From assembly GCA_905182985.1 (NCBI GenBank), contig CAJJDN010000034.1, positions 490,006 to 554,005 of the forward strand: DNA of 64,000 bases, in the 5' to 3' direction. Of the stretch, positions 21,993 through 34,858 are shown piece by piece; the stretch's first letter is position 1, and each line of letters opens with the position of its first letter. The notes below the pieces were generated by a model. The model saw only the letters and a program-made list of their open reading frames with translations, had not been told where the DNA came from and ran no database searches. The DNA is from Paramecium sonneborni (Eukaryota > Ciliophora > Oligohymenophorea > Peniculida > Parameciidae). The translations under genes were made by a program, and so were the position numbers.

Positions 21993-24541
21993 TCATTATT
22001 TCCTTAAAAATTATTATTGCTCCTTAGATAAATGTTTGGATAAATATTGCAAATGATCAAATGAAATTGAAATAGGTTAAAGGAGATTATGACATTCAGT
22101 GATATCATTTTCAAATTCTGTTTCAATAGAATCTATATCCTGAAATTCTTCATCCTCATCTAATGCTATCGTTTTCTAAGTTTTTAATAAAATTCTTACA
22201 CATTATTATTGGTTGGAAATTAAAAATTCCATCATTTTCGCCTTTAATGGAATAACCTTATCAATAAATGGATCTACATAAAATAATTAATCAAAAAATG
22301 GTAATTAGGTAAATAAATAAATAGCATTTATTTATAATGATAGTAGAGATTTTTGTTATAATATTGATGCGAATCGAAGCCATTTGCTAAATAATAATTA
22401 AGTGTTTTCAGAGTTAGATTAAAGCCATTATAGGAATTAATTCTATTGTTATAAATACATTGCACAAAGAATAGTTGTTAATCCATTTATTGTAGAGGGT
22501 ATTTCAGTATGCATAATTTTTGAGTAGATTTTATTAAGTAACTAAATTGTTATTTATCTATTCGTATGTTTATTCCATATAACTAACAATAAATCATGAA
22601 CATGTTCAGTTAGGGCTTCAAGTTCTGGTTCTTTTTAGTTATTTAATTGGATATCTAAAATTTAAATAACAGTATTTAAGGTTAACTAATCTAAAGTATT
22701 ATATTGTAATAGACTCTTCAAAAGCATTATTCCTTATGGAGTGAATTCATTAAAAATTAATAATTATTATGCTATTTAAGGTATAAAATTAATTAATAAT
22801 TATGGTTAATGTTTGGCTATGATTGTATTTACTTTTAACCAAATCAAGCCATTTGTTGTAGAAAAAGTTTATTAAACTGAAATAGGATCAATAGTGACAA
22901 GAATTTCCAATAATTCATAGAATATCTAACCCAATAATGAATCATGAGGATAGCTAGTCCAATAGTGATAAATATTTTATAAAATTGGAAATTATAAGGT
23001 TTTGCATAATTTTAACATCTATAGAATGCTGTCAAATAAAATATGTGCAGTATCTTAATCTATTGCTGGAAATTAAATGTTTGACTAATCCACCAAACAT
23101 TTAAAGTTTTGATCGTTCATTGTTAAGTTCTTGCTTGCATGTGCACATAATTTTCCTATATTAAATAAGTTTACTAAGCCAAGCTAAGACTTTAATTACT
23201 GAACATGCAACTAAAATAGCTATATAAATATTTCAACTTATCCTTTAGTTAATAAATAAAGATTAGTTAAAGCTATTAACTTTTAAAGTTGAAAAATTTA
23301 ATTTTGATTAATACTTTATTGTTTCAATATTTATTCAATTATTACAAAATATTAATTTGGATCAAATAAATCTGAAGAAAATTATGCTATTATCACATGT
23401 TAACCAACCATCTCCATTTTTTATTATAAATATTATAATAAAAATTATTTTGCATTTTAATGTGTTTTTTTACTTGATAATTATTATTCAAAGAACATTA
23501 AAACAGCTTCTACCACTGTTGGATCATCTTCCACTATAAAATGATCCATATTAATATTTTTTATTGGCATACTTAATATTTATAGTAAACTACTGTAAAT
23601 GGTACTATTGCAAAGCTTTTAGTTATTTAACTCCATTAACATTTATAGAGTATAAAATAATAATACCTCTTAGGTTGGTTCTTATTCATAGCACTCATCT
23701 AAAAAGTTAATTTCTATAATTATAATAGCTTAATATACCTTCTAAGCTTTATATTGCGTTTGTTAATCTTACCAAAAATTGAGTCATCTAAGGTAAAATG
23801 ACTTTTCTGATTTATTTAGAGTAAGTTTTCATTTCTTTAAAAATTAAATTTAATGCTTTCATAATATAAATCTAGGATTCCAATTAATCTTCCTGTTATA
23901 AAACTTAGGAGAATCTCTCCATCCATTAAATAAATGTTGAATCAAAGCATTACTTTAATAATTCAATATCACTTTGTTCACAATGAGAAAACATTTTAAT
24001 TACCAAATATACTAAATGATATGTTTTAGGAGTTGGTGATTGTTATAAAATAAGATTTTACAGAATTATTTCACAATATGATATCAAAATTTATCCATCT
24101 AATTATTAATAAATATGAATTAGTGTATTTATTATATGAGGATTAATAGTATAAATTTGTAAAAATGATGGCACTAATTATTGATATTCAGAATCTCTTC
24201 TCATTACTTCTGTGATTATTATAGTCTATATATAATAAATTACAATTTACAATGATCTCTTAAACTGAAACTTAATGCTCTTGTTAAAGACCATCTACTA
24301 AAATCTTTACAATATCTTATTTTGTTTATTATTGCAAAATTTGCCAATTTAATAAGATAACATTTTTGAATAGAATTGCAATATATTTTCTTTATTGTTG
24401 ACTAACATCAAATATTAATTTTAATGATTCCAGAATAAAGTTAGGTGTATTCTTTAAATATTCTGATAGAAATTAATCTCCATGTCTGAGAATCTCAGGA
24501 TTGTTTATACATTATTCATAAACTTATAAAATATTAGCCAT
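21993..24541 (-). CDS. karyopherin-beta family nuclear transport receptor
   Basis: 832 aa after two 25-nt introns (24226-24250, 23714-23738). The N-terminus reads as an importin-beta N-terminal domain: paired helices with EYLKNTPNFILESLKLIF, then RKYIAILFKNVILLNW, where the KNxxxxxW pattern is diagnostic of the family (NLIKRNW in other species), then EIITIIITEVMRRD. The rest is helical HEAT-like repeats rich in Leu, ending in an acidic C-terminus (DEDEEFQDIDSIETEFEND). Family members carry cargo through nuclear pores with RanGTP. Length and acidic tail fit the IPO7/IPO8 or CSE1 branch, somewhat shorter than animal members (about 960-1040 aa). The exact cargo class cannot be told. It lies 17 bp downstream of the CAMSAP-like gene on the same strand. 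Confidence 0.75.
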
Positions 24542-24558
24542 AAATTAAATAATTCAAT

Positions 24559-26938
24559 TCATTTTCTTAATTAAACAGCATCAACCATAATAGTAAATTA
24601 CTTGTTTCCATCTATTGCTTTAAACTATTTAGCTCCGGAATCATATTTGAAAAATGTTTTCACCATCTCAGAAGTTAAAACTTGAGGGCATTTTCCTTAT
24701 CCAAATATTAAATAAGGTTATGAGTCAACTGCATATCCATACAAAGCTCGAAAGTCCTTAATATTTTTTATTTCTTACCGATCGACCATAAGTTTTAAAT
24801 AAAATTATGAAATGCTCAGCTTCAACTCCATCTAATTTTTATAAAATTGTTTCTCTTTCTCTTTTATTTGGCTCCCCAGCTAAACATACATATGTTATTG
24901 CATTTTTTAGAATTGTTTTATTATTTTTTTTATTTTTCTCTACCGAAATAGATCTGTCTATATCTTAACAAAAATGAGCAGTTTCTTTTTATCTGGCCAT
25001 TGGAGATTTTCTATTAGCTGAAGCATTACGTTTTGACTAAGGCATTGAAGTTTGAATTATTTAATGCTAATTATCTTAAAATAGATTTTTTTACTAAAAT
25101 TATTGTTATTAATATAATTATTGTTATTAATATATCTATTATTATTATTATAACTATTATTATTGTTATTGTTATTATGATTGTTATTATTATTATTATT
25201 ATTGTTATAATCTTTTTAAAGAAGCACTAGGCATAAGAGGGGATTGATCACGTTTATTAGGTTAATTATTTTATTACTATTATTCTTTATTTCTTTATTA
25301 ACGAAGTTACTTTAATTCTTCCATTTCTTATAATTTCTTTTTTTTCAATGCTTCAAATTTTTTTTATTTTTCTTTATCATCTTATTCTTCAAATTTAATA
25401 CTAAATTAATAAAATTATTTATTATGATCTTCGTCTTCAGAAAATGCTTCTTCTTCATCTTCTAGATAATTATTATTTTATTAATTTTGTTAAAAATCTT
25501 CATTTATTTATTCGCTTTCAAGAGCTGATTAAGGTTTATACTATTTTGTTATATTAGAATTTGCACAAGTATAATTTGGATAATATTGTTATTTTTCAAA
25601 TTCAGATGATTGAATTCTTTTTGTTGGTTCACTAAATTTAGAAGGTTAATGAGAATTTTAGTATTATTCTGTAAATTTAGACTAGATTTAATTAGATACA
25701 TTAGATTTATCTTAAAAGTCAAAATTCTTTTATTATTCTGCTAATCTAAATGATTGATCTTATTAATTATATTTAGATTAAACTTCATTAGTAATATTGC
25801 TTTTTTGAATTTAATCAAATTAATTTTTTGGTTACTAAAGTTTTGATTGTTCAAAGTGTGATTATTAAAGTTTAGATTAATCAAATTTAGAAATTTAATC
25901 AAGTTATTTATTAGGATAGAAAGACCTTGCAACTTGAGATTGATCTTAAATTTTATATGAATATTCTTGATCAAGTGTAGGCATTTAAGGGTAATCTATT
26001 TTTTGTTTTTCATACAATTTGGATTATTATTAAGATAATTCTAATAATTTGGAAGACATAGATTATTAGGATTACTCAATTAAGGGTTCATCATTTGATT
26101 TAGTTTACATTAGAGTTTGATCAAATTTAAAGGTGGTTTATTTAGAAGCATCAACTTATTTACTAATTTCAAGTATTTTATAAGTTTCGTTAGGATTTAC
26201 TTTCAAATCACTTAATGATTCAGATAATTTACTTAAATCATTGAGTTTGGAATTTTCAGCATTAGCAACACTAGTATCTAATCTTTCGATTCTTAGTTTG
26301 ATTAAGTTGTTATAAGCAGTTTAGTTATCTTATTAATTATTTTATAAAGACTATTATTGGATTTACATTTAGGATTCTTGTAATTCTTCTTCAATAAGCT
26401 CTTAGATTTCTTCATCCTATTCAAAATCTTAATTATACTATTCATCATTGTCATCATGATCCTATTAAAGCTAATTAGAAACATGGTCAGGTTGTTGTCT
26501 TTTGAAATAATTTCTAGGTAAATTCTTTGTTTTTTATTCATATTGGGCAATAAGGAAATCTAGTTACTTATATTATTGGTCTTTGGAATCAACAAAAGAG
26601 TGATAATTGATTTGGAAATTCGGTTACTCTTTTTAGAATTGCATAGATTATTCAAATTTCTAACTCTATTATTTAATTTTAGATTTATCCATTTAGACAT
26701 CTAAACGATCAGATTAAGCCGAGTTATTAGATATTAGACTTAAAGGTGTTGCACTAAGACGAGATTATTAAATTGGTTATTATTGATTTAGAAATTCCCA
26801 AACTTATAATTTGATTTTATTTCTTTCTTATTCTTATTGTTGAGTGAGCTATGATCTTTCATCGGCAACTTTTTTAATTTATTAGTTCAAATAGTATTGT
26901 ATTATTTTGTCTTATTCTTGTGATTGTGTTAAATCCAT
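24559..26938 (-). CDS. CAMSAP-like protein with C-terminal CKK domain
   Basis: 785 aa with one intron (24757-24778). The C-terminal ~135 residues form a CKK domain, the microtubule minus-end-binding module of CAMSAP/Patronin: LKNAITYVCLAGEPNKRERE, EAEHFIILFK, DFRALYGY, and closing QFTIMVDAV, matching the family pattern (AG..NK......I...EA.HF.ILFRD). Upstream is a long Q/N/S-rich region with a coiled coil (KKFEALKKKKLQEMEELKQL) near residue 540 and a polyQ run near 575-610 (nt 25100-25215), where Gln is encoded mainly by TAA. No calponin-homology domain is visible at the N-terminus, unlike animal CAMSAPs. In ciliates it may act at basal bodies or cortical microtubule ends (inference). Confidence 0.8.
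25100..25215 (-). repeat. TAA-rich polyglutamine tract
   Basis: On the minus strand a run of mostly TAA with some CAA and TAG codons encodes a long Gln tract broken by Ser, Leu, Ile, Tyr and Phe. Read with the standard code it would be a wall of stops; on the plus strand it gives an artificial poly-Ile frame. Confidence 0.85.
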
Positions 26939-26956
26939 TTTATATAATTATAATTA

Positions 26957-27963
26957 ATGAGTACCGATTCAGATGAATCTGAATTTTTGATACAATACTT
27001 CTCTAATCTAATTTTAGCTCCAGAAAACTAAAAACCTCAACCATTAAATAATGAATACTCTTCATAAATATTATATGTTTTTGTTCATACCAATTAAAGA
27101 TTCGATTACAAATTATGGGGTTAAGAATATTTTGGAAAGGCAGCTATCATAAGTATGTTTCGAAGAACTTAAAAATATGTGATATTAAAATTGTTGAGTG
27201 ATTAAGGTAATGGATATTCAATTATTAAAGTGTTATTTTAAAATTTTAGACATTAAGAGATGAATTGTTGTATTAAACCGACATTTCATATTAGTGCAAC
27301 ACTTTCAGTTTAAGCGCCATACGATTACATAAATGAATATATGGTTTAAGGAAATAAAACTATTTATTTATTGGGTAAGGAATGTAAGTTGAAGGAAGGA
27401 GATAAACTTGAATTTAAATCATATAAGGTGGATCTCTTAATAAATAATACAGGTTTTTTAATATTGATAATATCTAGAATAGATAATGAAAGTGATCTGT
27501 AGTATTTTGAATAGTAGAAAATAAGGTAAGATTTTGATTGGGATTTCATATGATAAAGATTTAAATGGTTATGTAGTGAGTGGATGTTTTTGTTAAGATA
27601 AGAAGGCTTATTAAGTAGTCAATACAATAATGAATAAATGTAAGGAATTTGGTTGTGATTAATGGGTCAATATAAAAGTATAAGATTGTGGGGTGTTACT
27701 TCAAGATTAATGTTACATAGTAAATAATCTAAAAATGTAATAAAATAATTATAATTAGATTTGAAATTATAATTAATGAGGGTGCTAAATAATTAATTAC
27801 AATAACTCCAGGTAAATATTATATTCGAGAAAATAGATAATCTGTACCAATAAAAATGAAACAACTTTTTAATTATTGGAAAGATTAATTAATAACAGAA
27901 GATTAATTTGAATAATGTCTTAATTTCTATGATGAATTAATGAAGAAGAACAAGTTAATTTGA
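26957..27963 (+). CDS. Schlafen/AlbA_2-type domain protein
   Basis: 319 aa, two introns (27453-27477, which starts GTTTTT and is the weaker one, and 27737-27758). The centre carries the AlbA_2/Schlafen pattern: LEFKSYK, then a helix ending in ICSILNSRKQGKILIGISYD, then LNGYVVSG. This fits the ExEFK...FxNtxGGxlLiGvxD...vvG consensus of the domain, known from Schlafen proteins and bacterial transcription regulators that act on DNA, tRNA or RNA. A Cys-containing segment follows (GCFCQ, CKEFGCDQW, DCGVLL) and a C-terminal helical part. In Schlafens, catalytic acidic residues cut tRNA; I cannot confirm them here. The first 130 residues have no known motif. It is divergent from the CAMSAP-like gene, with starts only 18 bp apart. 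Confidence 0.6.
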
Positions 27964-28044
27964 TGAAAATTGATAAATTTGTGAATATATTTAATTGTTT
28001 TGTAAAAAGTAATATTTATAATTAAATAAATTAAAAACGGATTA

Positions 28045-29375
28045 ATGATGAAATACTTAGTCCTAACAATTTGCACCATATCTGTATTGGGATTCATTAA
28101 ACCTCAATATGACTCAGGTATTGATTAGAGCTTACATTGGGCATAAACTCCCTATCATGCTTTATAATAAAGTGTTGAGTAATTCATCCTTATATACATT
28201 GATTAGAGTGGGAAGAAGTTTCTAAACATTAGTCAAATTCAATAAACCTTTCAAATCAACACCTACAGTAATATTAGCACCAATTAAATATGATTTTGGA
28301 GATGGTTTACCATAAGGTTTCGATATTTAATTGACATCTGTTAATACAGTTGGATTTACTATTACATATGTTGCATTGACACCTGCTACAATCTTTGGTT
28401 TTGATGTTTCATGGGCAGCTATTTTAGATAGTAATATCTATACATATGAATTGCAAACTAATAATTTACCAACTGTTAAATCAAATAAAGAGGGTGCCAC
28501 TAGAATATAAAGATTAGAAGTAACATTCCCAGAAAATTGGTCACTTAAAACTCCACCTAATATTGCTTTATTCATTTTAGGTCTCAAAATGGTTGAAGCA
28601 TGGCCTAAAATTACTGCTGAAAATGTAGGTACTACTAAAACATCTACATAAATTAAAATTACTGTTGGAGTAAGAGGAACTTTAGAATTCATTAGAGTTA
28701 ATATGATTATAGGTGAAAAAGATACCTTATTAGTTGGAACTATTAATCATAAAACTACAGGAGCTAAAGATCCATTAAATATTATCAATCCTGAATCAGA
28801 AAGAGTTTAAAAATATGATGACAAAATTACTGATAAAGATTTCCTTAAAACACCTAGATATTCATTATATGGAATCAATGGTTTATATTATAATTATGGT
28901 GCTTTCTGCAGATTTTTAACTAAAAATTATTTACTTGTTAAAGATTAAATCTCAGTTGAAATTGGAACATGTAATTCTATATATTATTATATTAATCTAG
29001 GGTAGAATTCATAATTAATGGAAGGTTCTATTTAATGGTTTGTTTATGTTCCTAAACCTGATGCTGGTGTTTCTGATCCTGATTGTGCTTAAGTTTGGGA
29101 ATCATGTAACTATTAAGGAGATTCATTCACTGTTTGTGATAGAAAAATGTCATTCCCTAAAGATGGATGGAATAAACCAGTAATCATATTACATATTCTA
29201 GGTTAAAAGTTTCAAAGTACCAGATGGAAAAGTTCTTAAAGTTTATAATGAAGAAAACCTTAAAGGATTATCAATCAGAATCGAAAAAGATTTACCATGT
29301 ATGGAAGTACCTAAATTCTCCTTCTTACAACTAGTAGGAAGTTTAGGAGATGATTAATTTTGGGAAAATGATTGA
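28045..29375 (+). CDS. secreted or surface Cys-rich protein with C-terminal C-x-V-W-E-x-C-N-Y-x-G motif
   Basis: 426 aa, two introns (28179-28206, 29180-29201). Signal peptide MMKYLVLTICTISVLGF. The body is beta-rich with repeated TI/TV patterns (VGFTITYVALTPATIFGFDV) and few Lys clusters. The C-terminal third holds a Cys-rich module, CAQVWESCNYQGDSFTVCD, which resembles a beta/gamma-crystallin Greek-key strand (Y/W..G.SF.V). A similar module occurs at the C-terminus of the secreted protein at 36449-38185. No named family is recognised with confidence; a ciliate surface or secretory-granule role is possible (trichocyst matrix and tip proteins include crystallin-like folds), but this is inference. 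Confidence 0.65.
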
Positions 29376-29902
29376 GTAGCTATATCATTAAAATTACATT
29401 CTATTCAAATATTTTTATTACATATTTAAATAATTTTTATCTCATTTATTCATAAATTCATTTCTAACCTCTTTTTTCAAGCTCTACTCGGAAATTATTT
29501 TTATTATAATTTATCTATTATTTTAGAGACTCTTTTAATATATTTAATTCTATTTTCTAAAGTGATTAATTTCATTTACGCTCATTTAAGTTAGTAACTA
29601 AAAAGAAAAAGACATTAAATAAATTTCTTTATATTATTTACATTTTTAAGTTGGTACCATTTCAATCAAATTACCAAAACCAATCTTAAAAGATAATGAA
29701 ATTTTTAATTAATAATTAATATTGTTTTATTAACTATTTAAATCTTAATATATTATGAATAGAATAAATTTAATTTTATTTTCGATGAATAAATAGTTTA
29801 AAATATTTTTAAACATCTAAATTTGAAGGTTCAAAGCAATTTAATGATTGAAATAATTAAAATCTTAGAAATGAAAAGTGATTCTGTAAATATTTAATAC
29901 AA
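29376..29902. other. convergent spacer
   Basis: About 530 bp A/T-rich sequence between two convergent stops; no gene seen. Confidence 0.5.
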
Positions 29903-32900
29903 TCAACTTTGAAATTTCAATGATTTATACACTATAGTGAATAATTTAGCTTAACCTTTAACTTCATCAACTTATCTAGATTTAACTGTTGGTTTTCCTT
30001 CTTTACATTGTTTTACAGAGATCATACTTTCATTTTTTGTTAGATCCATACTTTTAAGATGGAAACTAGATTTAGTAGTAATTGCTCTTGATCTTTGTAA
30101 TGGAGAAGTTCTTTAATTAGTTTTAATAGGACTCGACTTTTATTAAATTATCTTTTAGGTAGGACATAAATATATTTAAGGATTTCTATATAATGTAAAT
30201 TATTACTCTTGCATTTAATTTTATTCAACATAAAGTTTCTATCTAACAACTTGACCTTGTTTTAATTAAAATCCATTGAGATTTGCCATACTTTTAATTT
30301 GATTAACATTTCTAGCTATTGATCTTTTCTTTAGATTTTTGTAAAACATTTTGGCTAATTGAATTCTTTCCTGATGTTCATGTAAGACATATTTGAATAC
30401 TGGTTATGGTTCTTATTCTGGAACTTAGAGAGATTGCTATTATTAAAGGCCAGCCTTCTTTTTTTCTTAAATAATTGAGAGGATTTCGGGTAGGGAATTT
30501 TATCTTCTAATCATAAATATTTAATAAAAAAGTATATTTTCAATTAGACAATTCCTGTTCGAATTTGAATTAAGGATCTTAGTATAGGATTGTTTTTTTA
30601 TATTCTTCTCTTTTCTTTTTTTCTTAAGTAATCTTATATTTATCATATCCAGAAATAGCATCACCTTATTTTTAAAACATTTCATCCTCTTAAACTTAAT
30701 ATCTTTCTAATTATTCTAAAATGTTTGCAGATTCCATAGAAATTCTCTTTTATTTTTAAGCCCATTATCTAAGTTTGTTCCATCCAACAGATTATTATCC
30801 TGGAGGTAATAATCCTTCATCTGGAAGAAGATTTAAATTTTTAATGGATTTAATTTTCTCTTCATCAGAACTATTGTCTTCCTCTATTTAATGATTATAC
30901 TAATTTTATACCATAAATTCCTAGCTTTCTTGCTTTCTCTGTCTTTATAACTGTTTTATAGATTATTTCTTTTTCTACATTTGGTATTTCAATAAACAGA
31001 GATTTCAACTTTTGATACATTACAATGATCATGCCTTCAAACTTTACAAATAAAGGAAAAGTTCTTCGTGAAACATCATTTATTAAATTACTATGTTTCT
31101 TAGCATACATTGGAGTAACTGGTGATATTCTTTCTGCTAATCTTGTAATGGCTTCTATAAATTCTAACAATTCCATCTTTAAGAATTTAGATTCTCTTAA
31201 CTCATCTCTTTAGGTTTACATACTCTAAAGAAATATCAAATATAGTTCTTTTTCAGATATGTATTTTTATAATTCAAATTGATCCACAAATAACTTAAAA
31301 TCTGCCAATGTTACAAATTTATTTCCATGTTTCATTGTTTATTTACAAGCATTCTCATATAGTATATTAAGAATAGGCATCTTAATTCTAATTGTATAAT
31401 CCATTAATTCAGTCCAATAACGTGTATCTCTCCAATCTTAAGAAATTCCAAATCTTTACATAAACTACAATACTTCATCTTATTCAAATAACATTTCTAA
31501 GGCCTCTGCCATATTATTAGCTAATCCTGTTCTAATATATTATTCTTTAGCCAACCTTACTATTATTTCAACAAATTAAAATCTAACTAAACATTTTTCC
31601 TATATGTGAATATAATTGTTCTATTTCATTACTACATAACTAGATAAGAATGCTAATTAAAGATCTAAGGAATTCATCAACGATTTCTCTAAGATACTTG
31701 TCTAAGAAATAAAATCCAAAAAACTTTATAAATTTATGCATGGTATATCATAATTTAGGGTCTTAGCACAAAAATAATGATAACAACCAATAATGTATTT
31801 GTATATCTTTTTCATTTTATTTTTTAATTAATCTATTTCCTATTAGTTTTGTAAATGTTTAATTAATTTTCCACATTCAAAGTCAAATTCAAAGCAATCT
31901 AAAAGATGCCCTTCCGTATCTGGTTGGAAATCTTTAAAAATTGAATTTTCATAAGACCAAACTCTTTTTTTAGCTTTATTTAAATCAATATCAATAATGG
32001 ATTCTGATTCTCTAGGTCTACATGTAATATTAGCCATATAATGACGAGTAGAATCAATAATATTACCATTCTATTCTGAATGAATATAATTAACAATAGA
32101 TAATTACACTAAAACTGATGAACCATCAGCATATTGTAGTTCTATACCTTTTTTTCTAATTTCTTCATTAATATCAAGAGTTAAGGTCTTTTGATCTTTA
32201 GCTACAAATCTTACATCATAAATTGGATTGCTAAAATAGTAATGAATTTTTTTATTTGGTGGACACATTCTTTAAAGATAATAGCTATTAGTCTATTAAT
32301 TCATTAAGATTGGCCTATACTATTCAAAATCCAGATGTAAAAATATTGGATGTTAATATTCAATACCTGAGTAATGAAATCCTATTTCTACCCAACCTTC
32401 ACAAATCCAACAATTTTCTTTAGTTTTGGTATTTATACAGTTTACACTATTAATTCTCTTAAAAAGCTTAGGATCTGATTTATTTTCATCATACATTACT
32501 TCCTTCACTAAAAATGATCTGGGATTTACATAATAATTATGAGGATTGCCAGAAAAATGGAACCCAAATAATTATTAATTATATATAAGGGCTTTATGTA
32601 TGACCATAGCATCATCATCATTAAATCTATTAAATGATAAGTCTAAATGGGTTAATTCAGGATGAGGTTTAATTAAAACACTAAAATAATATATAAATAT
32701 TACTCAGATAATGCTGATACAAATTCTTAGTTTTATCCTAATTTATTAAATGAGAGATCTAAAACCTTTAAAAATTAATTCTTTATCAAACCTTTCATAA
32801 TTGTCAACCCTCCAGGATTTTTAATCAAGTTGAAGTGTAAGTATACTTCTTATAAAGAATTATTCTGTTATATGACTGATTCAATACCTTCTTGAGTAAT

Positions 32901-33784
32901 TATCCTAATGCTTCCATTGGTATATCAGTTATCTAATTCTTAGACAGCTTTAAAACTCTAATTGATTTGCTATCATTCAAAGTTTTTAGAATTGTTAAAA
33001 CTGCAAGATCTTTTAGATTGTTACCCTCTAAATTTAAATGCTGAATATTATAATTTCTAGAAGATATATAATTACAAATGCTTTAAATTCCTGATGTGCC
33101 AATTTTATTATTACTGAAATCTAATTCTATTATAGAACTAGGAAGTCTCTATGTTAAGAAACAAGTTCGATTATTATTTAGCTTATTATTTCTTAATTAT
33201 AATCTCTTTAAATTATTAAAATGAGAGCTGCTTATACCTTCAGCAAATAATTATACATATTTGTCACTTCCAAATATATTATTTGCTACTAATTTATCAG
33301 GTGAATCAGCTAATAATTTTAGTGTTCTAGGCATCAATCTCTCTGTTTATATCTTTTCACTCATTCTTCCATATATATTTTTATCAACATGATAAAATTG
33401 CTACATTTCTTTATAGCGTTCTGACTTCAAATAATACCTTCTTAAACCTTACTCACTAGCATTATTAAGATTAGGTTTAATCAGTTGCAAATGATTATCA
33501 AATACTTAATGCTGATTATCTATTAATAATGATCTTCCTTTATCTTATATTTACTCTAAAGAACACAGTTCTTAATCTTGTACTAATTTATTTATTTCTT
33601 TTGTCTAAATTAACATACTAGATACTTCTTCATCATCTTCCTTATCAATCTATTAGGTTGGAAATCCAGGCAAACTCTGATTTCTTTAATTCGACCTTCC
33701 CTTTACTGGTGATTATTTTGGGTATACTGTCTATGTGATTCTTATAAGGGATTAAGTTTTATGACTTGGAATCAATTGTTTCAT
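29903..33784 (-). CDS. large leucine-rich-repeat protein with CWICEGW module
   Basis: 1,254 aa with four introns (32865-32887, 32681-32703, 30884-30911, 30507-30549, the last 43 nt). Start MKQLIPSHKTQSL. After a Q/E-rich N-terminal region come ribonuclease-inhibitor-like LRRs (LKRLQLRNNKLN, IIELDFSNNKIG, QHLNLEGNNLKD, IRVLKLSKNQIT, LKVLDLSFNKLG, LTHLDLSFNRFN). Next is a Cys/Trp module CWICEGWVEIGFHYSG, typical of ciliate LRR proteins I have seen, then a folded middle with MANITCRPRESES and WRDTRYWTELMDYTIRIK, a helical part near 31176, and a basic Q/K/S-rich tail. Role unknown; cytoskeletal or ciliary scaffolding is a guess. All introns restore LRR or helical register and the total is divisible by three. 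Confidence 0.75.
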
Positions 33785-34858
33785 TATATAATTTTTCTGA
33801 ACAAACAAATAATTATATTCAATAATAAACTTCTTTACTTCAAATTCATCATATTTATTTTATCAATATCTTTAAAACACCTCCAGGTTTTTATATTTAA
33901 ACTTATAATAAAATATTTTTATCCTATTCTAAATTATAATTTTTTAAATGGATGAATTTTTATCAAATATAATATTTTTTCCATTCTGAATAATGTAATT
34001 TAGGCTATTTCTATTTAATGAAATTTTATTAATATCTACAATGCTTATATTAGAATAGAGCAATAGATAATAAGATTTAATATAAATTCCTCAAAATTCA
34101 TTGAGCTGAAATTAAAATAATAATTTTTAAATTGCTCCTAAATTTTTCAATAATAGGATTTATTTAAGTTAGAGATAATAGTCTTTTTAATATTGATAGA
34201 ATAGTTTATTTGTTTAAATATATTCTAAGAAAAATATGAAAAACCTAAAAAAAATTTTTGGATTCATGTTTGTAACTCCTTGATTTAATTAAAAATAGAA
34301 TACAATAATATAAAGAAAGTTATTAATCAATATTTATTTTATATGATCTTTTAAATAAATAATTATTTGAATCTGAATTAATAATAAATATAGATATATA
34401 ATTTTATACATCAAATATTAATGATTTAAAGTCAAATATCTCAAATAATAAAAAAATAATAAGGTTTAAGCATAAACGAAATTATAAATTATAAGCCACA
34501 GTAGTTTTGGAAATAGATTCAATAATCATTTAAAATTAAGTGATATTAATGATTCTATTTTTGAAAATTATTTTAAAATTTAGATGTTTAGGATTAGTAA
34601 ATCTTGTGATAAACAATAAAAATATATGAATTTTCATTTTATATTTCAGTAGAGAGTAATGATATTAAAATGAGTATAAATTAAATCCTTGAATATTTTA
34701 GTTTGTCTATTTAAATATATTAAAGTTTAAAATATGCAACTCTTTGAAAAGGTCAAGTTACAAAAAACTTAATTTAATTCATTGTATACGAAATGCTACA
34801 AAAACCAAAAGATTTAGAATAGTTAACGATTTTCATCAATTAATTAATTAGAGATATA
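33785..34858. other. long A/T-rich spacer (1.07 kb)
   Basis: Between divergently transcribed genes, the longest clean intergenic region here. Very A/T-rich, no frame with plausible codon use on either strand, no repeat seen. Confidence 0.5.

Noticed and set aside
22881..24000. Small plus-strand frames such as 23357-23539
   Set aside because: They lie antisense to the karyopherin gene, which has a continuous 833-codon frame with two introns.
25033..25230. Plus-strand poly-Ile frame
   Set aside because: Antisense of the TAA-coded polyglutamine tract of the CAMSAP-like gene.
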